A DNA stretch of 64,000 nt, taken from positions 24,111,001 through 24,175,000 of the forward strand of contig NC_088110.1 of assembly GCF_036370855.1 (NCBI RefSeq), read 5' to 3'. The DNA comes from Dromaius novaehollandiae. Taxonomy: Eukaryota; Chordata; Aves; Casuariiformes; Dromaiidae. Shown in pieces: positions 1-39,501 of the stretch. The notes beneath the pieces are model-generated. The model saw only the letters and a list, made by a program, of their open reading frames with translations, did not search any database and was not told the origin of the DNA. Position 1 is the stretch's first letter, and every line of letters begins with the position of its first letter. A program made the translations under genes and the position numbers.

Positions 1-1170
1 TTCTCAGCACCAGGGACTGCGAGGAGACCTGGATGGAGCAAACAGCCGGGGCATAGTTTTAGCTTGCTCCCGAATCCTTCCAGGAAGACGGTGCAGAAGA
101 TTGCACGAGAGCAGGGCTCGCGGTGCGGTGCCTTATCGCGGTAGCTGCGCCCTGTGTGCTCAGTGACTGGCACCGTGCCCTGCCCCGCTGAGCCACACAG
201 GCACAGCAGCAGCGGCACGGCACTGAGTAAGAGACAGATGACGGATGTTTGCCCAACCCTGGTGACTGCGCTGACCTCCCCTTAGCAGCCTTGCCTTGTA
301 AGGAAATACAACCCCCAAATTACGTGCCCCACGGTGGCTGCGTGTTTTTCGACACGCAGCAGCCTCAGAGGCAGGCAACAGGTTTGTGACCACCCTGGGG
401 ACAGCGCTGGACACCCAAGGTGCTAGTGTAGAAGCTTTGCAATGCCCACATCACCTGTTTATCCCTAAATTAGTGCCTGGCCATGGCCCTAACAGCAGGC
501 TGTGACTCCCCACCTCCCCCCTGTGCTGGCTGCAATAGTGCTACGTGTTCAGGCTGTCCTTTCAGGACAACACCGCCGGCTTCTCCGTTCCCAACGCCGC
601 TAACTTCTGCTGCGCGCAGGCTGGAGCCTCGCAGCCCGGACAAGCCTCGGCGTGGAGGAGCCCCGCGTCCCTGGCGGCCGCATCTCCCCAGGCGTCGCAG
701 CCGCATCTGCTGCCACCCGCCGCTGGGATTCGGTAGCGATTGCTCCAGGCAGCGTGGGCAGGTTCCTCCTCGCCTCCGTCGGCAGGGAGACATGCTCATA
801 GGCAGGGGTTTTCCTGCAATTCCTGACTTGCCGGCGTGGTTGGTACCTGGGACTGGTGGGACTAGACACCCACGCCGCAAGCCTGTCATTTAGCCACCCC
901 GATGGGTGAGACGGGCGGGCTAGGCCGGTGAGACACTGCTGCTGGCAGTGCCGGGCCCGGGGTGCTGCAACGCTGCGCACGGGCAGGATGGAGGCGAGGG
1001 GGCGGCCGGCCCGCGCCAGGCCTGCGGTAGCACCCACAGCACACACCAGCCAGCGGACAGACAGCTTGCATGACCCCACCCCGGTGAACTCTGAGGGCAC
1101 CCCAGGCTGTGGGGTCACGGAGTGAGCAGCCACTGCCCGCGTGGGGAGGGGAATAGAGGCAGTCAGGCCA
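1..1170. other. 5' flank of TANGO6, no gene recognised
   Basis: Moderately GC-rich sequence without a recognisable exon, RNA gene or interspersed repeat. The short open frames on both strands have no protein-like composition and no credible splice context. A near-match to an RE1/NRSF half-site pair sits at 4-19. From about 1120 rightwards GC and CpG rise into the TANGO6 promoter. In other amniotes the neighbour on this side is the cadherin pair CDH3/CDH1, but nothing here can be assigned to it. Confidence 0.6.
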
Positions 1171-1628
1171 CAGCCCAAGATGGCGCCGCAGGGCCGCCTC
1201 CACCAGCCCTTCACCCCCGAGCGCCGGTGGGGGGGCGGGCCCGACCCTCCCAAAATGGCGGCGGGCACCCGCCGCGCTCACCCCAAGATGGCGGCGGGCT
1301 CGGCCACGCTCCTCCCCGCCCACGGACCCCCAAGATGGCGGCGGGCTGCGCCGCGCCCCTCTTCGGGCGGTTCTCCTCCGAAAATGGGGGCGGGGTGGGC
1401 CGCGCTCATCCCCGCGGCGTCGCCCTTCCCAAAATGGCGGCGCGCTCCGCCGCGCTCCTCCCCAAACACCAACCCCCAAGGCGGCGGCGCGCTCTACCCA
1501 ACTCCTTCCCCCGGCGTCGCCCCTCCCAAGATGGCGGCGAGCTCGGCCGCGCTCCTCCCCCCGGCGTCGCCCCTCCCAAGATGGCGGCCGACGCCGCCAC
1601 GCCCCTCCCCTCGGCCGCGGCGCCCAAG

Positions 1629-31800
<30,172 letters not shown>

Positions 31801-31912
31801 CGGGACGGGGGCCGGAGACCAGAGACCGGCGGCTGCTGGACGCGGCCCCGCCGCCCTGCAGGGCCCGTCGGCTCTGCATCCAGGCTGCGCTCGGCAGCGG
31901 AGCCCCAGCTGC

Positions 31913-31918
31913 ATTAAA
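31913..31918 (+). terminator. TANGO6 poly(A) signal ATTAAA
   Basis: An ATTAAA variant hexamer lies 113 bp after the TANGO6 stop codon. A GT-rich block (GTGTGCGTGTGCGTGTGTGC, 31936-31968) follows and would serve as the downstream element. The 3' UTR is therefore only about 120-140 nt. Confidence 0.8.
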
Positions 31919-32877
31919 AAGAAAAGCCCCAGCGGCGTGTGCGTGTGCGTGTGTGCGTGTGCGTGCGTCGCCTTCGGGGAGCCGTGCAGGGCCCCCTCGC
32001 TCGGGGGGCGGCGGGTGCTGGGTGAGGGGGGGAGGCCCCTGGGCGCGGGGTGAATTCGGGCATCGGCCCCCGAGCTGGCGCTGGGTGGCGGGAGGTGGAG
32101 CCCAACGGGGTCCCCGGCTCGGGGATGGCACGTGGGGACGGTGACTCGGGTGGCGCTGGGGTCCCCGGGGGGCAGGATGGGCCCCCGGGGGGACGCGGGG
32201 GGCAGAGGTGGCCTTGGTGCCCGCGTCCCCTCCCGGGGGCACCTGCGTGGGGGCTGCAGCTGGGGTGGGCAGGGAGCCTCCTGGAAGCGGAGGCACGAGC
32301 CGAACCGAACCCCGAGCCGGGGGGTGTCCCGGGGGGGGCCAGAGGGAGCCAGCCCGGCGTCTCCGCGCACCGGGTCCCCATGGGGGGTGGCACGGTGCTC
32401 AGGGACCTCCCCGCGCCGGGCTCAGCCCCGTCTCCACGCGGGGCCCCGCGACGCCGCGCGCGCCGGCAGCGCAGTGTCCTTGCGGCGGTGGCGGCGGTGG
32501 CAGCGGCGGTGGCTCCGGCTCCCCGTCGCGCGGCCGCCGGCCCCGGTGCCGGCCCCGCTCACCGGTGCTGCCGGCCGGGCTCTGCCGGAGCCGGGTGCCG
32601 GGGGAAGGGTTTCCCATGAAAAGTCTCTTTTAATGGTGTTTTCTGGCTGCAAACCTGCCTCGGCGAACAAGGAGATTTCTGTGCCGGAGGAGGAGGAAAT
32701 TTTATTTATACCTCGGGAAGTGTTTCCGCAGCGAGCCGCAGGACGGCGGCGGGCGAGGGGGCTGCGAGCCGCCGCCGTGCCGAAAGGTGAGGAAGGGGCT
32801 GCGCGGGGCCCCGGCGGGGCCGTGGCACTGCCGCGGGCACCGGGAGAGCAGCGCGGGGGACGCGTGCCCCAGCCCTG

Positions 32878-32992
32878 TCCACGTCCCCATCTCCATTCCC
32901 ATCACCATCCCAGTCTCCATCCCTGTCCCCACTTCCCTATCCCTGTCCCCATCCCTGTCCCCGTCCCCATCCCCGTCCGCACTTCCCGGCAG
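32878..32992. repeat. CCCATC/CCCGTC hexamer tract
   Basis: Degenerate 6-bp repeat (CCATCC, CCTGTC, CCCGTC variants), nearly all pyrimidine on the plus strand, between TANGO6 and HAS3. Confidence 0.8.
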
Positions 32993-33361
32993 CTCAGCGC
33001 CTGCCGGCACGGGGGACCCCACATTCGCCCCACGTCCCTGCACCGAGCTGCAGCCGAGCCGGCTTCGCACCTCCGGGCTGGGATGGGGCTCGGCCGGGCC
33101 GGGATGGGGCCCGAAGGCTCCCGGCTCTGCGTGCCGCTGCCCTCCCGCCCCCGTCGCGTGGGGCTGGCGCTGCCTCCGGCGCAGAGCCCCGAAGAGCTGG
33201 ATTCGAGCCCAAAACGGGGAGGCTGCGGCTCCCTCGGTGGCGGCACAGGCTGTCCCCGGGCTGGTGGCCCTGCTGCGGGCAGCCTGGGGCGGTGGCACTG
33301 CTCTCTGGGGCCGTGGGGCTTCTGCCCCCAGGGGTCCATGGGCACGGGGGCGGCAGGGGCT

Positions 33362-33418
33362 GCCCCACGTGTCCCTACGTGTCCCCATGTGTCCCCACGT
33401 GTCCCCACGTGTCCCCAC
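33362..33418. repeat. 10-bp tandem repeat with CACGTG E-boxes
   Basis: Five to six exact-register copies of GTGTCCCCAC. CACGTG E-boxes occur at 33366-33371, 33396-33401 and 33406-33411, with near-E-boxes between them. Another CACGTG is at 33476-33481. The array lies ~0.5 kb upstream of the HAS3 TATA box. Confidence 0.85.
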
Positions 33419-33659
33419 ACCCGCCGGAGGTGGTGGCCCATGGCCAGGAGGACGCAGTGGGTGACACTGCGGTGACACGTGGGTGTCGTAGGACAGTGCG
33501 GTGGGGCCGGGGGACACGGGGGGCTGGGGGACACGGGGGACCGGGGGGGGCGCGGGGGGTGGCTAATGGTGGCAGCAGTGGCCACCCCTGGGGCTGCCTG
33601 GGGTGGCCACCGCTGCCCAGGTCCCCGCGGTGCCAGCGGGGCCAGGGCCGGGCCGGCGC

Positions 33660-33836
33660 GGTGCTGGTGCTGGTGCCGGTGCTGGTGCCAGCGAGGCCGC
33701 AGCTGCCGCTGCCGGTGCCGGGGCGGTGCCGCGGGTGCCGGTGCCGGGGCCGAGGGAGGTGCCGGGGCCGGGGGAGGCGGTGTTGGTGCCGGTGCCCGGG
33801 GTGGTGCCGGTGGTGCCGGTGCCGGTGCCGGTGCCG
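33660..33836. repeat. GGTGCC-type hexamer array upstream of HAS3
   Basis: Degenerate GGTGCC/GGTGCT/GGGGCC hexamers ending in four perfect GGTGCC units at 33812-33835. It lies immediately upstream of the TATA box at 33881, in the likely HAS3 proximal promoter. The perfect part is the reverse complement of 34137-34160. Confidence 0.85.
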
Positions 33837-33880
33837 GGCGGGGCCCCCGCGGGCTGCGGGCGGTGCCGGCCCCGCCGCCG

Positions 33881-33886
33881 TATAAA
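33881..33886 (+). promoter_or_regulatory. HAS3 TATA box
   Basis: TATAAA followed by GCGGCCGC, in a GC-rich setting. It is ~75-80 bp before a consensus splice donor (33964, GTGAGT), which places a transcription start near 33910. A focused TATA promoter suits a regulated gene such as a hyaluronan synthase. Confidence 0.75.
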
Positions 33887-33909
33887 GCGGCCGCGCGGGC
33901 CGGGCCGGG

Positions 33910-33963
33910 CGCACAGCGGCGGTGGCAGCAGCCGGGGCGGGCGGTACCACCGGCTCCTCCACG
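33910..33963 (+). other. HAS3: Putative HAS3 non-coding exon 1
   Basis: Inferred 5' UTR exon. Its start is estimated ~25-30 bp downstream of the TATA box and its end is the strong donor CCACG|GTGAGT at 33964. The first coding exon starts exactly at an acceptor (GCCGCGCAG|ATG), so at least one upstream non-coding exon is required. The 5' end is approximate. Confidence 0.6.
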
Positions 33964-33968
33964 GTGAG

Positions 33969-34050
33969 TCCCGGTCCCGGTCCCGGTCCCGGTCCCGGTC
34001 CCGGTCCCGGTCCCGGTCCCGGTCCCGGTCCCGGTCCCGGTCCCGGTCCC
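33969..34050. repeat. Perfect TCCCGG hexamer array in HAS3 intron 1
   Basis: About 13-14 uninterrupted copies of TCCCGG, starting five bases after the exon 1 splice donor. Its uniformity suggests recent expansion and probable length polymorphism. Confidence 0.95.
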
Positions 34051-34214
34051 TCCCGTCCCCGCCGGTGCCGGCTCCGAGCGCCGCCGCCCCCGCCGCGCTG
34101 CAGGACCGGCCGCGGCGCCGCCGGCAGCGCGGAGCCGGCACCGGCACCGGCACCGGCACCGGGGAGGCGCGGCGGGGGGGGGCGGCTGCGGCACCGGGGC
34201 GCCGGGGACCAGCC

Positions 34215-34790
34215 CTGCCCGCGGCCGAGCCGGGCACCCTGCCTGCAGCCCCTGCCTGCACCCCCCTGCTTTCCCGCCCCCCCCGGGCACCCTGCCTACC
34301 TGCCTGCACCCCCCCCCGCCTGCCTGCACGCCCTGCCTGCACCCACCTCCTTCCCCCCCGCCCCGGGCACCCTGCCTACCTGCCTGCACCCCCCCCCGCC
34401 TGCCTGCATGCCCTGCCTGCACCCACCTCCTTCCCCCCTGCCCCGGGCACCCTGCCTACCTGCCTGCACCCCCCACCCCGCCTGCCTGCACGCCCTGCCT
34501 GCACCCACCTCCTTCCCCCCCGCCCCGGGCACCCTGCCTACCTGCCTGCACCCCCCCCCCGCCTGCCTGCACGCCCTGCCTGCAGCCCCCTCCTTCCCCC
34601 CTGCCCCGGGCACCCTGCCTACCTGCCTGCACCCCCCCCCCGCCTGCCTGCACGCCCTGCCTGCAGCCCCGGCACCCTGCCTGCACCCCCCCCCCCGGCC
34701 TGCCTGCACCCCCGGCACCCTGCATGTGCCCCCCTGCTGCCTGCACACCCCCTCCCTTTACCCCACCCAGCACCCTGTCTGCCTGCACCC
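34215..34790. repeat. ~81-bp minisatellite in HAS3 intron 1
   Basis: GGGCACCCTGCCTACC anchors recur at 34285, 34365, 34445, 34527 and 34608, i.e. a period of 80-82 bp. Each unit is itself built of CCTGC/CCTGCA sub-repeats and C-runs. A degraded continuation reaches ~34790. The long open frames crossing it on both strands come from the repeat, not from genes. Confidence 0.9.
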
Positions 34791-35209
34791 CCTGCCTGTG
34801 CCCCCCCAGCCACCCTGCCTGCCTACACCCAGCCCCCGGCACCTCCCTTGCTTGCACTGTGCCCTGGGGGCTCCCTGGCCCCCGCAGCCCCCCGGCAATG
34901 CCCCAGTCCCCAGGCTCCACCACCCTCGCTGTGCCCGTGTCCCTGGTGCCCCTGTCCCCAGCCCCGCTGCCCGGGGTCCTGGGAAGTGGCAAGCCGGGTG
35001 CTGCCGGCCCTTGCTGCTGGCCGGGGGTCCCGGGGGCCATGTCCCCCCCCCCAGGCACCTCCCCGGCTCCTACGTCCCCGGATCCCTGCTCGGCCCCGGA
35101 ACCGAGCCATCCCCAGACCCCACGGGGTGGGGGGGACATGGGGCCAGGCCTCCCCCGAGCCGGGGTCCCCCCGTCCGGGCCGGGCCCTGACGGTGCCGCT
35201 GCCGCGCAG

Positions 35210-37073
35210 ATGCCCGCGAGCCTCTCCACGGCGCTGCGCGTGGTGGGGACCAGCCTCTTCGCCCTGGCGGTGCTGGGGGGCATCCTGGCCGCCTACGTCA
35301 CCGGCTACCAGTTCATCCACACGGAGCGGCACTACCTCTCCTTCGGGCTGTACGGCGCCATCCTGGGGCTGCACCTCTTCATCCAGAGCCTCTTCGCCTT
35401 CCTGGAGCACCGGCGCATGCGGGGCGGGGGGCGGCCGGGGCGCCCGGGGCGCTCCGTGGCCCTCTGCATCGCCGCCTTCCAGGAGGACCCCGACTACCTG
35501 AAGAAGTGCCTGCGCTCCGCCCAGCGCATCGCCTTCCCCGGCCTCAAGGTGGTCCTGGTGGTGGACGGCAACGGCCCCGACGACGCCTACATGCGGGACA
35601 TCTTCCACGAGGTCCTGGGCTCCGAGCGGGCCGGCAGCTACGTCTGGCGCAGCAACTTCCACGCGCGGGGCGAGGGGGAGACGGAGGCCGGGCTGCGGGA
35701 GGGGCTGGCCCGGGTGCAGGCGCTGGTGCGCGGCACCACCTACTCCTGCATCCTGCAGAAGTGGGGCGGCAAGCGCGAGGTGATGTACACGGCCTTCCGG
35801 GCGCTCGGCGACTCCGTTGACTACATCCAGGTGGGTGCGCGGGACGGGGCCGCGCCGCGGCGCGCCGGCGGCGGCTCGGGCTTGCCCGGCTGCGGGCCGC
35901 GGCGTCGGGCAGGCGGGCGCGCGTGGGCGGCGCGGCGGGGCCCGACCTTCCCTCCGCTCCCAGGTGTGTGACTCAGACACGGTGCTGGACCCCGCCTGCA
36001 CCGCCGAGATGCTCCGCATCCTGGAGGCCGACCCCCGCGTCGGCGGCGTCGGCGGCGACGTGCAGGTACGGCGGTGGCGGGGCGGGGGGGGGGTCCGCGG
36101 CCGGGGCGCGCGGCGCTGCCGGCTCTCACGGCCCCCCTCTGCCCCGCAGATCCTCAACAAGTACGACTCGTGGATCTCCTTCCTGAGCAGCGTGCGCTAC
36201 TGGATGGCCTTCAACGTGGAGCGCGCCTGCCAGTCCTACTTCGGCTGCGTGCAGTGCATCAGCGGCCCCCTGGGCATGTACCGCAACGCCCTGCTGCAGC
36301 ACTTCCTCGAGGACTGGTACCACCAGACCTTCCTGGGCAGCAAGTGCAGCTTCGGGGACGACCGGCACCTGACGAACCGCGTGCTCAGCCTGGGCTACCA
36401 GACCAAGTACACGGCCCGCTCCAAGTGCCTGACGGAGACGCCCACCCGCTACCTGCGCTGGCTCAACCAGCAGACCCGCTGGAGCAAGTCCTACTTCCGC
36501 GAGTGGCTCTACAACGCCCTGTGGTTCCACAAGCACCACCTCTGGATGACCTACGAGTCCGTGGTGACCGGCTTCTTCCCCTTCTTCCTCATCGCCACCG
36601 TCATCCAGCTCTTCTACCGCGGGCGCATCTGGAACATCCTCCTCTTCCTCCTGACGGTGCAGCTGGTGGGCATCATCAAGGCCACCTACGCCTGCTTCCT
36701 CCGGGGCAACGCCGAGATGATCTTCATGTCCCTCTACGCCCTGCTCTACATGTCCAGCCTGCTGCCCGCCAAGATGTTCGCCATCGCCACCATCAACAAG
36801 TCGGGCTGGGGCACGTCGGGGCGCCGGACCATCGTGGTCAACTTCGTGGGGCTGCTGCCGGTGTCGGTGTGGGTGGCGGTGCTGCTGGGCGGGCTGGCCT
36901 ACACCGCCTACAGCCAGGACCTCTTCAGCGAGACCGAGGTGGCCTTCCTCGTGGCGGGCGCCGTCCTCTACGCCTGCTACTGGGTGGCCCTGCTCATGCT
37001 CTACCTGGCCATCGTGGCCCGGCGCTGCGGCAAGCGGCAGGAGCAATGCGGGCTGGCCTTCGCTGAGGTGTGA
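35210..37073 (+). CDS. HAS3: Hyaluronan synthase 3
   Basis: Plasma-membrane family 2 glycosyltransferase that polymerises UDP-GlcNAc and UDP-GlcA into hyaluronan and extrudes it. Coding exons 35210-35830, 35964-36065 and 36150-37073 give 548 aa; the human protein has 553. Two N-terminal membrane segments (~8-33 and ~44-66) precede the cytosolic catalytic domain. Visible motifs are VVDGN (117-121), DSD (210-212), GGVGGDV (234-240), SGPLGMYR (279-286), GDDRH (310-314) and the processive-enzyme signature QQTRW (348-352). Several C-terminal membrane segments follow (~380-530), and the protein ends LAFAEV, as HAS3 does. The N-terminus [20 protein letters not shown] separates it from HAS1 and HAS2. 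The variable loop after EHRRM is shortened to Gly/Arg/Pro, consistent with GC pressure. The ATG directly follows the splice acceptor. Confidence 0.98.
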
Positions 37074-38410
37074 GCGCGGGAGCGCCGGGGCACGGTGCGG
37101 GGACGGGGCCCGCGGGGGGGGGGGGGGGGGACAAGGCCTGCGGCGCGGGTCCCCCCGCCCTGGGGTGGCCGGCAGGGCCCCGCCGGGCGGGCGCCGAGCG
37201 GGGTGATGGCCGGCGGGAGCCTGTCCCGGCGCTGGCCCCATGACCGGCTGGGCCGAGCGCTCGCCGGCGTTCATCAACCGTCTTGCTGCTGCTTTTTTTT
37301 TTTGTTGTTTTCTTTCCTTTTCTGTTCTTTTTTCTTTTCCCTGTAAGAATCGGGAGCCCGGCACTTGCAGGGGCCGTCCAGCAGCGCCCGCGGGCGCAGG
37401 GCTCCGCCAAGCCCTCGCACAGCCACGGTGCTGGCCCCGCGCCCGGGGAAGCCGTGTCCCTGCCGGCCATGCCGTGCTCGCCCGCGGCGCGCTCTGGGGC
37501 CTCCCCGTCCTTCGGTGCTTTCTGGGGGCCCCTCGCGGGCCCCCCACGGTGCTACGGAGAAGCGGCCCCGCGTGCCCCGGAGCTGGCTGCAGGCTCAGCC
37601 CGCTCCCAGCGTCATCCCGTCCCGCGGCCGCAGCGAGCTGGTGCTCGTCCTGGCGGGCCGGCGGGTCTCCGCTCACCGGCGCGGTGCTGCTCCCCGCCGG
37701 CACTGGTGCTTTGCTCATGGCCGAAGTGCCGCGTCCCTGCCCCGCGGCCGCGTCTGTGCGGGCACACGTACCCGTGGGGCTGGGCCGAGCGCCGGCGCAG
37801 GCAGCGGGGTGCCCGGCCGCCCCGGGAGGGCGGCACCTCCTCCGGCTTTGCCAAAGAGCCCCCAGCTCCGTGTCCCCGCGAGCCCTGGGCGCTGCGGACA
37901 TCCCCTGCGTGGGGGGAAAGCGGCAGTCGGGTAGAAATCACGGTGCTGAGCCCCGCGGGACGGGTGCAGCCGCCGCCAGGGCCAGGCCTGGGCCGGGTGC
38001 GGGTTATGGCAGCGCCGGGCGCCGCTCCTGCCCCTCCGCGGGCCAAGGGCTGGGGGCGGCGGGGCGGGCGCGGGGCCGTGTCCTATGGGCGCCGTGCCAG
38101 CCGCCTCCCCCGAGCCTCTGCGGCCCCCGGCGCGAGGAGGGGACCTGGCACCGTCTCGGCAGCAGCGCGGCGCTTTGGGCCCGGGCATGCAGAGGTGGGC
38201 GGGGAGAGCCGGTTCCCAGCCTTTCCCTGCCTGCTGGGTCCCCGCTGCTCCCCGGGGCCCTCCGGCAGCTCCCTCCCCTGCGCCCGCCTTTTTCAGGGCG
38301 AGAACCTTTCTACGGTCGCACGTCTGGGTTTTTTATTTAATACGAGGTTTTTTAGGAGATTTTTGTAGCTCTTTGGTAATTACACTGATTGCCAATTGTT
38401 TGTAAAACTA

Positions 38411-38416
38411 TTTATT
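38411..38416 (-). terminator. Candidate CHTF8 poly(A) signal (minus strand)
   Basis: On the minus strand the sequence reads ATTAAAAAATAAATAG here, giving both ATTAAA and AATAAA. It is ~360 bp past the CHTF8 stop codon. It lies upstream of the HAS3 signal on the opposite strand, so use of both implies overlapping transcript ends. Confidence 0.55.
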
Positions 38417-38477
38417 TTTTAATCTGCGTTTTTTCATATTTTAAAGGTCTGGTTTTGTATCCCGACGGGTTTGTCAC

Positions 38478-38483
38478 AATAAA
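38478..38483 (+). terminator. HAS3 poly(A) signal AATAAA
   Basis: Canonical hexamer in CACAATAAAGACTTG followed by a TGTGTGTGTG block (38508-38522), a typical downstream GU-rich element. Confidence 0.85.
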
Positions 38484-38773
38484 GACTTGCACAGAGGAAG
38501 GCTGCTGCGTGTGTGTGTGTGAGGGAAATCAGTGCCCCGCTCCTGCTGCTCCAGCCCCACAGCAGCCCCCCCGGGCGGTGGGGGGGGCTCAAGGGCTGCC
38601 CCACGGAGTGGCAGGGGGGGTCTGGGGCCGGGTCCCCCCTACTCTGCCTGCGCCAGCAGCTCTCGGGGCCGCTCTTAGAGGGTGACGTGAGATGGCAGTG
38701 CAGGTCGGGCTGGGCTGAGCGCAGCTCACCGGTGCAGCGGCCAGTCTCTTGGGGTGGGGGGGCGCGGGGGCCC

Positions 38774-39501
38774 TCACACCTTCTTGGGCACGTTGGTGAT
38801 GATGGGCTTGGGGCGGGTCTTGAAGAGCAGCTTGGTCCGGATGAGGGCGGTGAGGGCGTAGCGGGCGGGCGCCCCGGGGGGGCTGTGCTCGTCGGGGGGG
38901 CTGTGCTCACCGGGGGGGCCCTGCTTCGTCAGCACCGCGAAGGGCTTCTCCAGCTGCACCAGCTTCCCGTAGAGGATGTGGTGGCCCACGATGAGCACGG
39001 GAGCCCCCTGCGAGGGAGGGGGGCGGGGGGGTGAGGGCGGCAGCCAGCAGGGCCCCCACCGTGGGGCTCCTCTCCCTTTCTCCCTCCCCTTCTCTCTCTC
39101 CTTCTCCTTCCCCTTTCCTCCTCCCTCTCCTTCTTCTCCCTCTCCTTCTCCCTCTCCTCCTCCCCCTTTCCCCTTCCTCCCTCCTCCCTCTCCCCCCTCA
39201 TCCTCCTTCTCCCTCCCCTTCTCCCTCTCCCTCCCCTCTCCCCCTTCTCCCTCTCCCTCTCCCCACCTCTCTCGTGTAGTGCAGGTCACCCAGGAGGCTC
39301 CCCGCCAGCCCGCCGCCGCCGCGGGGCTCGACCTCGCCCTGGAGCTCCACCAGCACCCACTCCGCCGGGCCGCCGGCCCCGCCGCTGCAACCGAGAGGCG
39401 CCTTTACCGGGGGCCGCCGGGAGCCGCCGGCCCCGCCGAGGGCGGCAGCGGGGGCGCGGGGCCGGGGGGGGGTCTCACCTGGAGATCACGATCTGCACCA
39501 T
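38774..39501 (-). CDS. CHTF8: Chromosome transmission fidelity factor 8
   Basis: Small subunit of the CTF18-DSCC1-CHTF8 module of the alternative RFC clamp loader, which loads PCNA during replication and supports sister-chromatid cohesion in the nucleus. Exons on the minus strand are 39501-39479, 39384-39267 and 39007-38774. They give 124 aa against 121 in human. Family matches run throughout: start MVQIVISS, then [46 protein letters not shown], and the end [17 protein letters not shown]. Donors are AG|GTGAGA and GAG|GTGGGG, and phases are consistent. The linker before ARYALTALI carries a six-residue tandem duplication ([12 protein letters not shown]) coded by an 18-bp direct repeat. It is head-to-head with UTP4 and tail-to-tail with HAS3, as in other amniotes. 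A downstream DERPC-like second frame, known in mammals, was not identified. Confidence 0.95.
39067..39264. repeat. 198-nt polypyrimidine/polypurine tract in CHTF8 intron 2
   Basis: On the plus strand all bases are C or T except a single A at 39200. On the CHTF8 sense strand it is pure G/A and starts two bases inside the splice donor. It fills about three quarters of the 259-bp intron. Long mirror-like homopurine tracts can form triplex (H-DNA) structures. Confidence 0.95.

Larger units (their letters stand above)
31970..33880. other. TANGO6-HAS3 intergenic region
   Basis: About 1.9 kb, extremely GC-rich, without a supported gene. It contains several simple-sequence blocks: a pyrimidine hexamer tract (32878-32992), a 10-bp repeat with E-boxes (33362-33418), G-runs (33481-33560) and a GGTGCC-type array (33660-33836) leading into the HAS3 promoter. 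A less GC-rich patch at 32620-32720 stands out but has no recognised identity. Confidence 0.65.
37074..38500 (+). other. HAS3: HAS3 3' UTR
   Basis: About 1.4 kb from the TGA to just past AATAAA at 38478-38483. It has a G16-17 homopolymer near 37114-37130 and a T-rich, almost purine-free tract at 37283-37341. An AU-rich distal part (38320-38450) has TATTTATTTTTT, reminiscent of AU-rich instability elements. No other gene is recognised in it. Confidence 0.75.

Noticed and set aside
33603-35501. 632-aa and 422-aa plus-strand open frames before HAS3
   Set aside because: They cross the HAS3 TATA box, splice donor and minisatellites. The products are Pro/Ala/Cys repeats, and the long frame continues out of frame into HAS3 exon 2.
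36126-37901. 591-aa minus-strand open frame over HAS3
   Set aside because: Antisense shadow of a GC-ending coding exon; no independent similarity.
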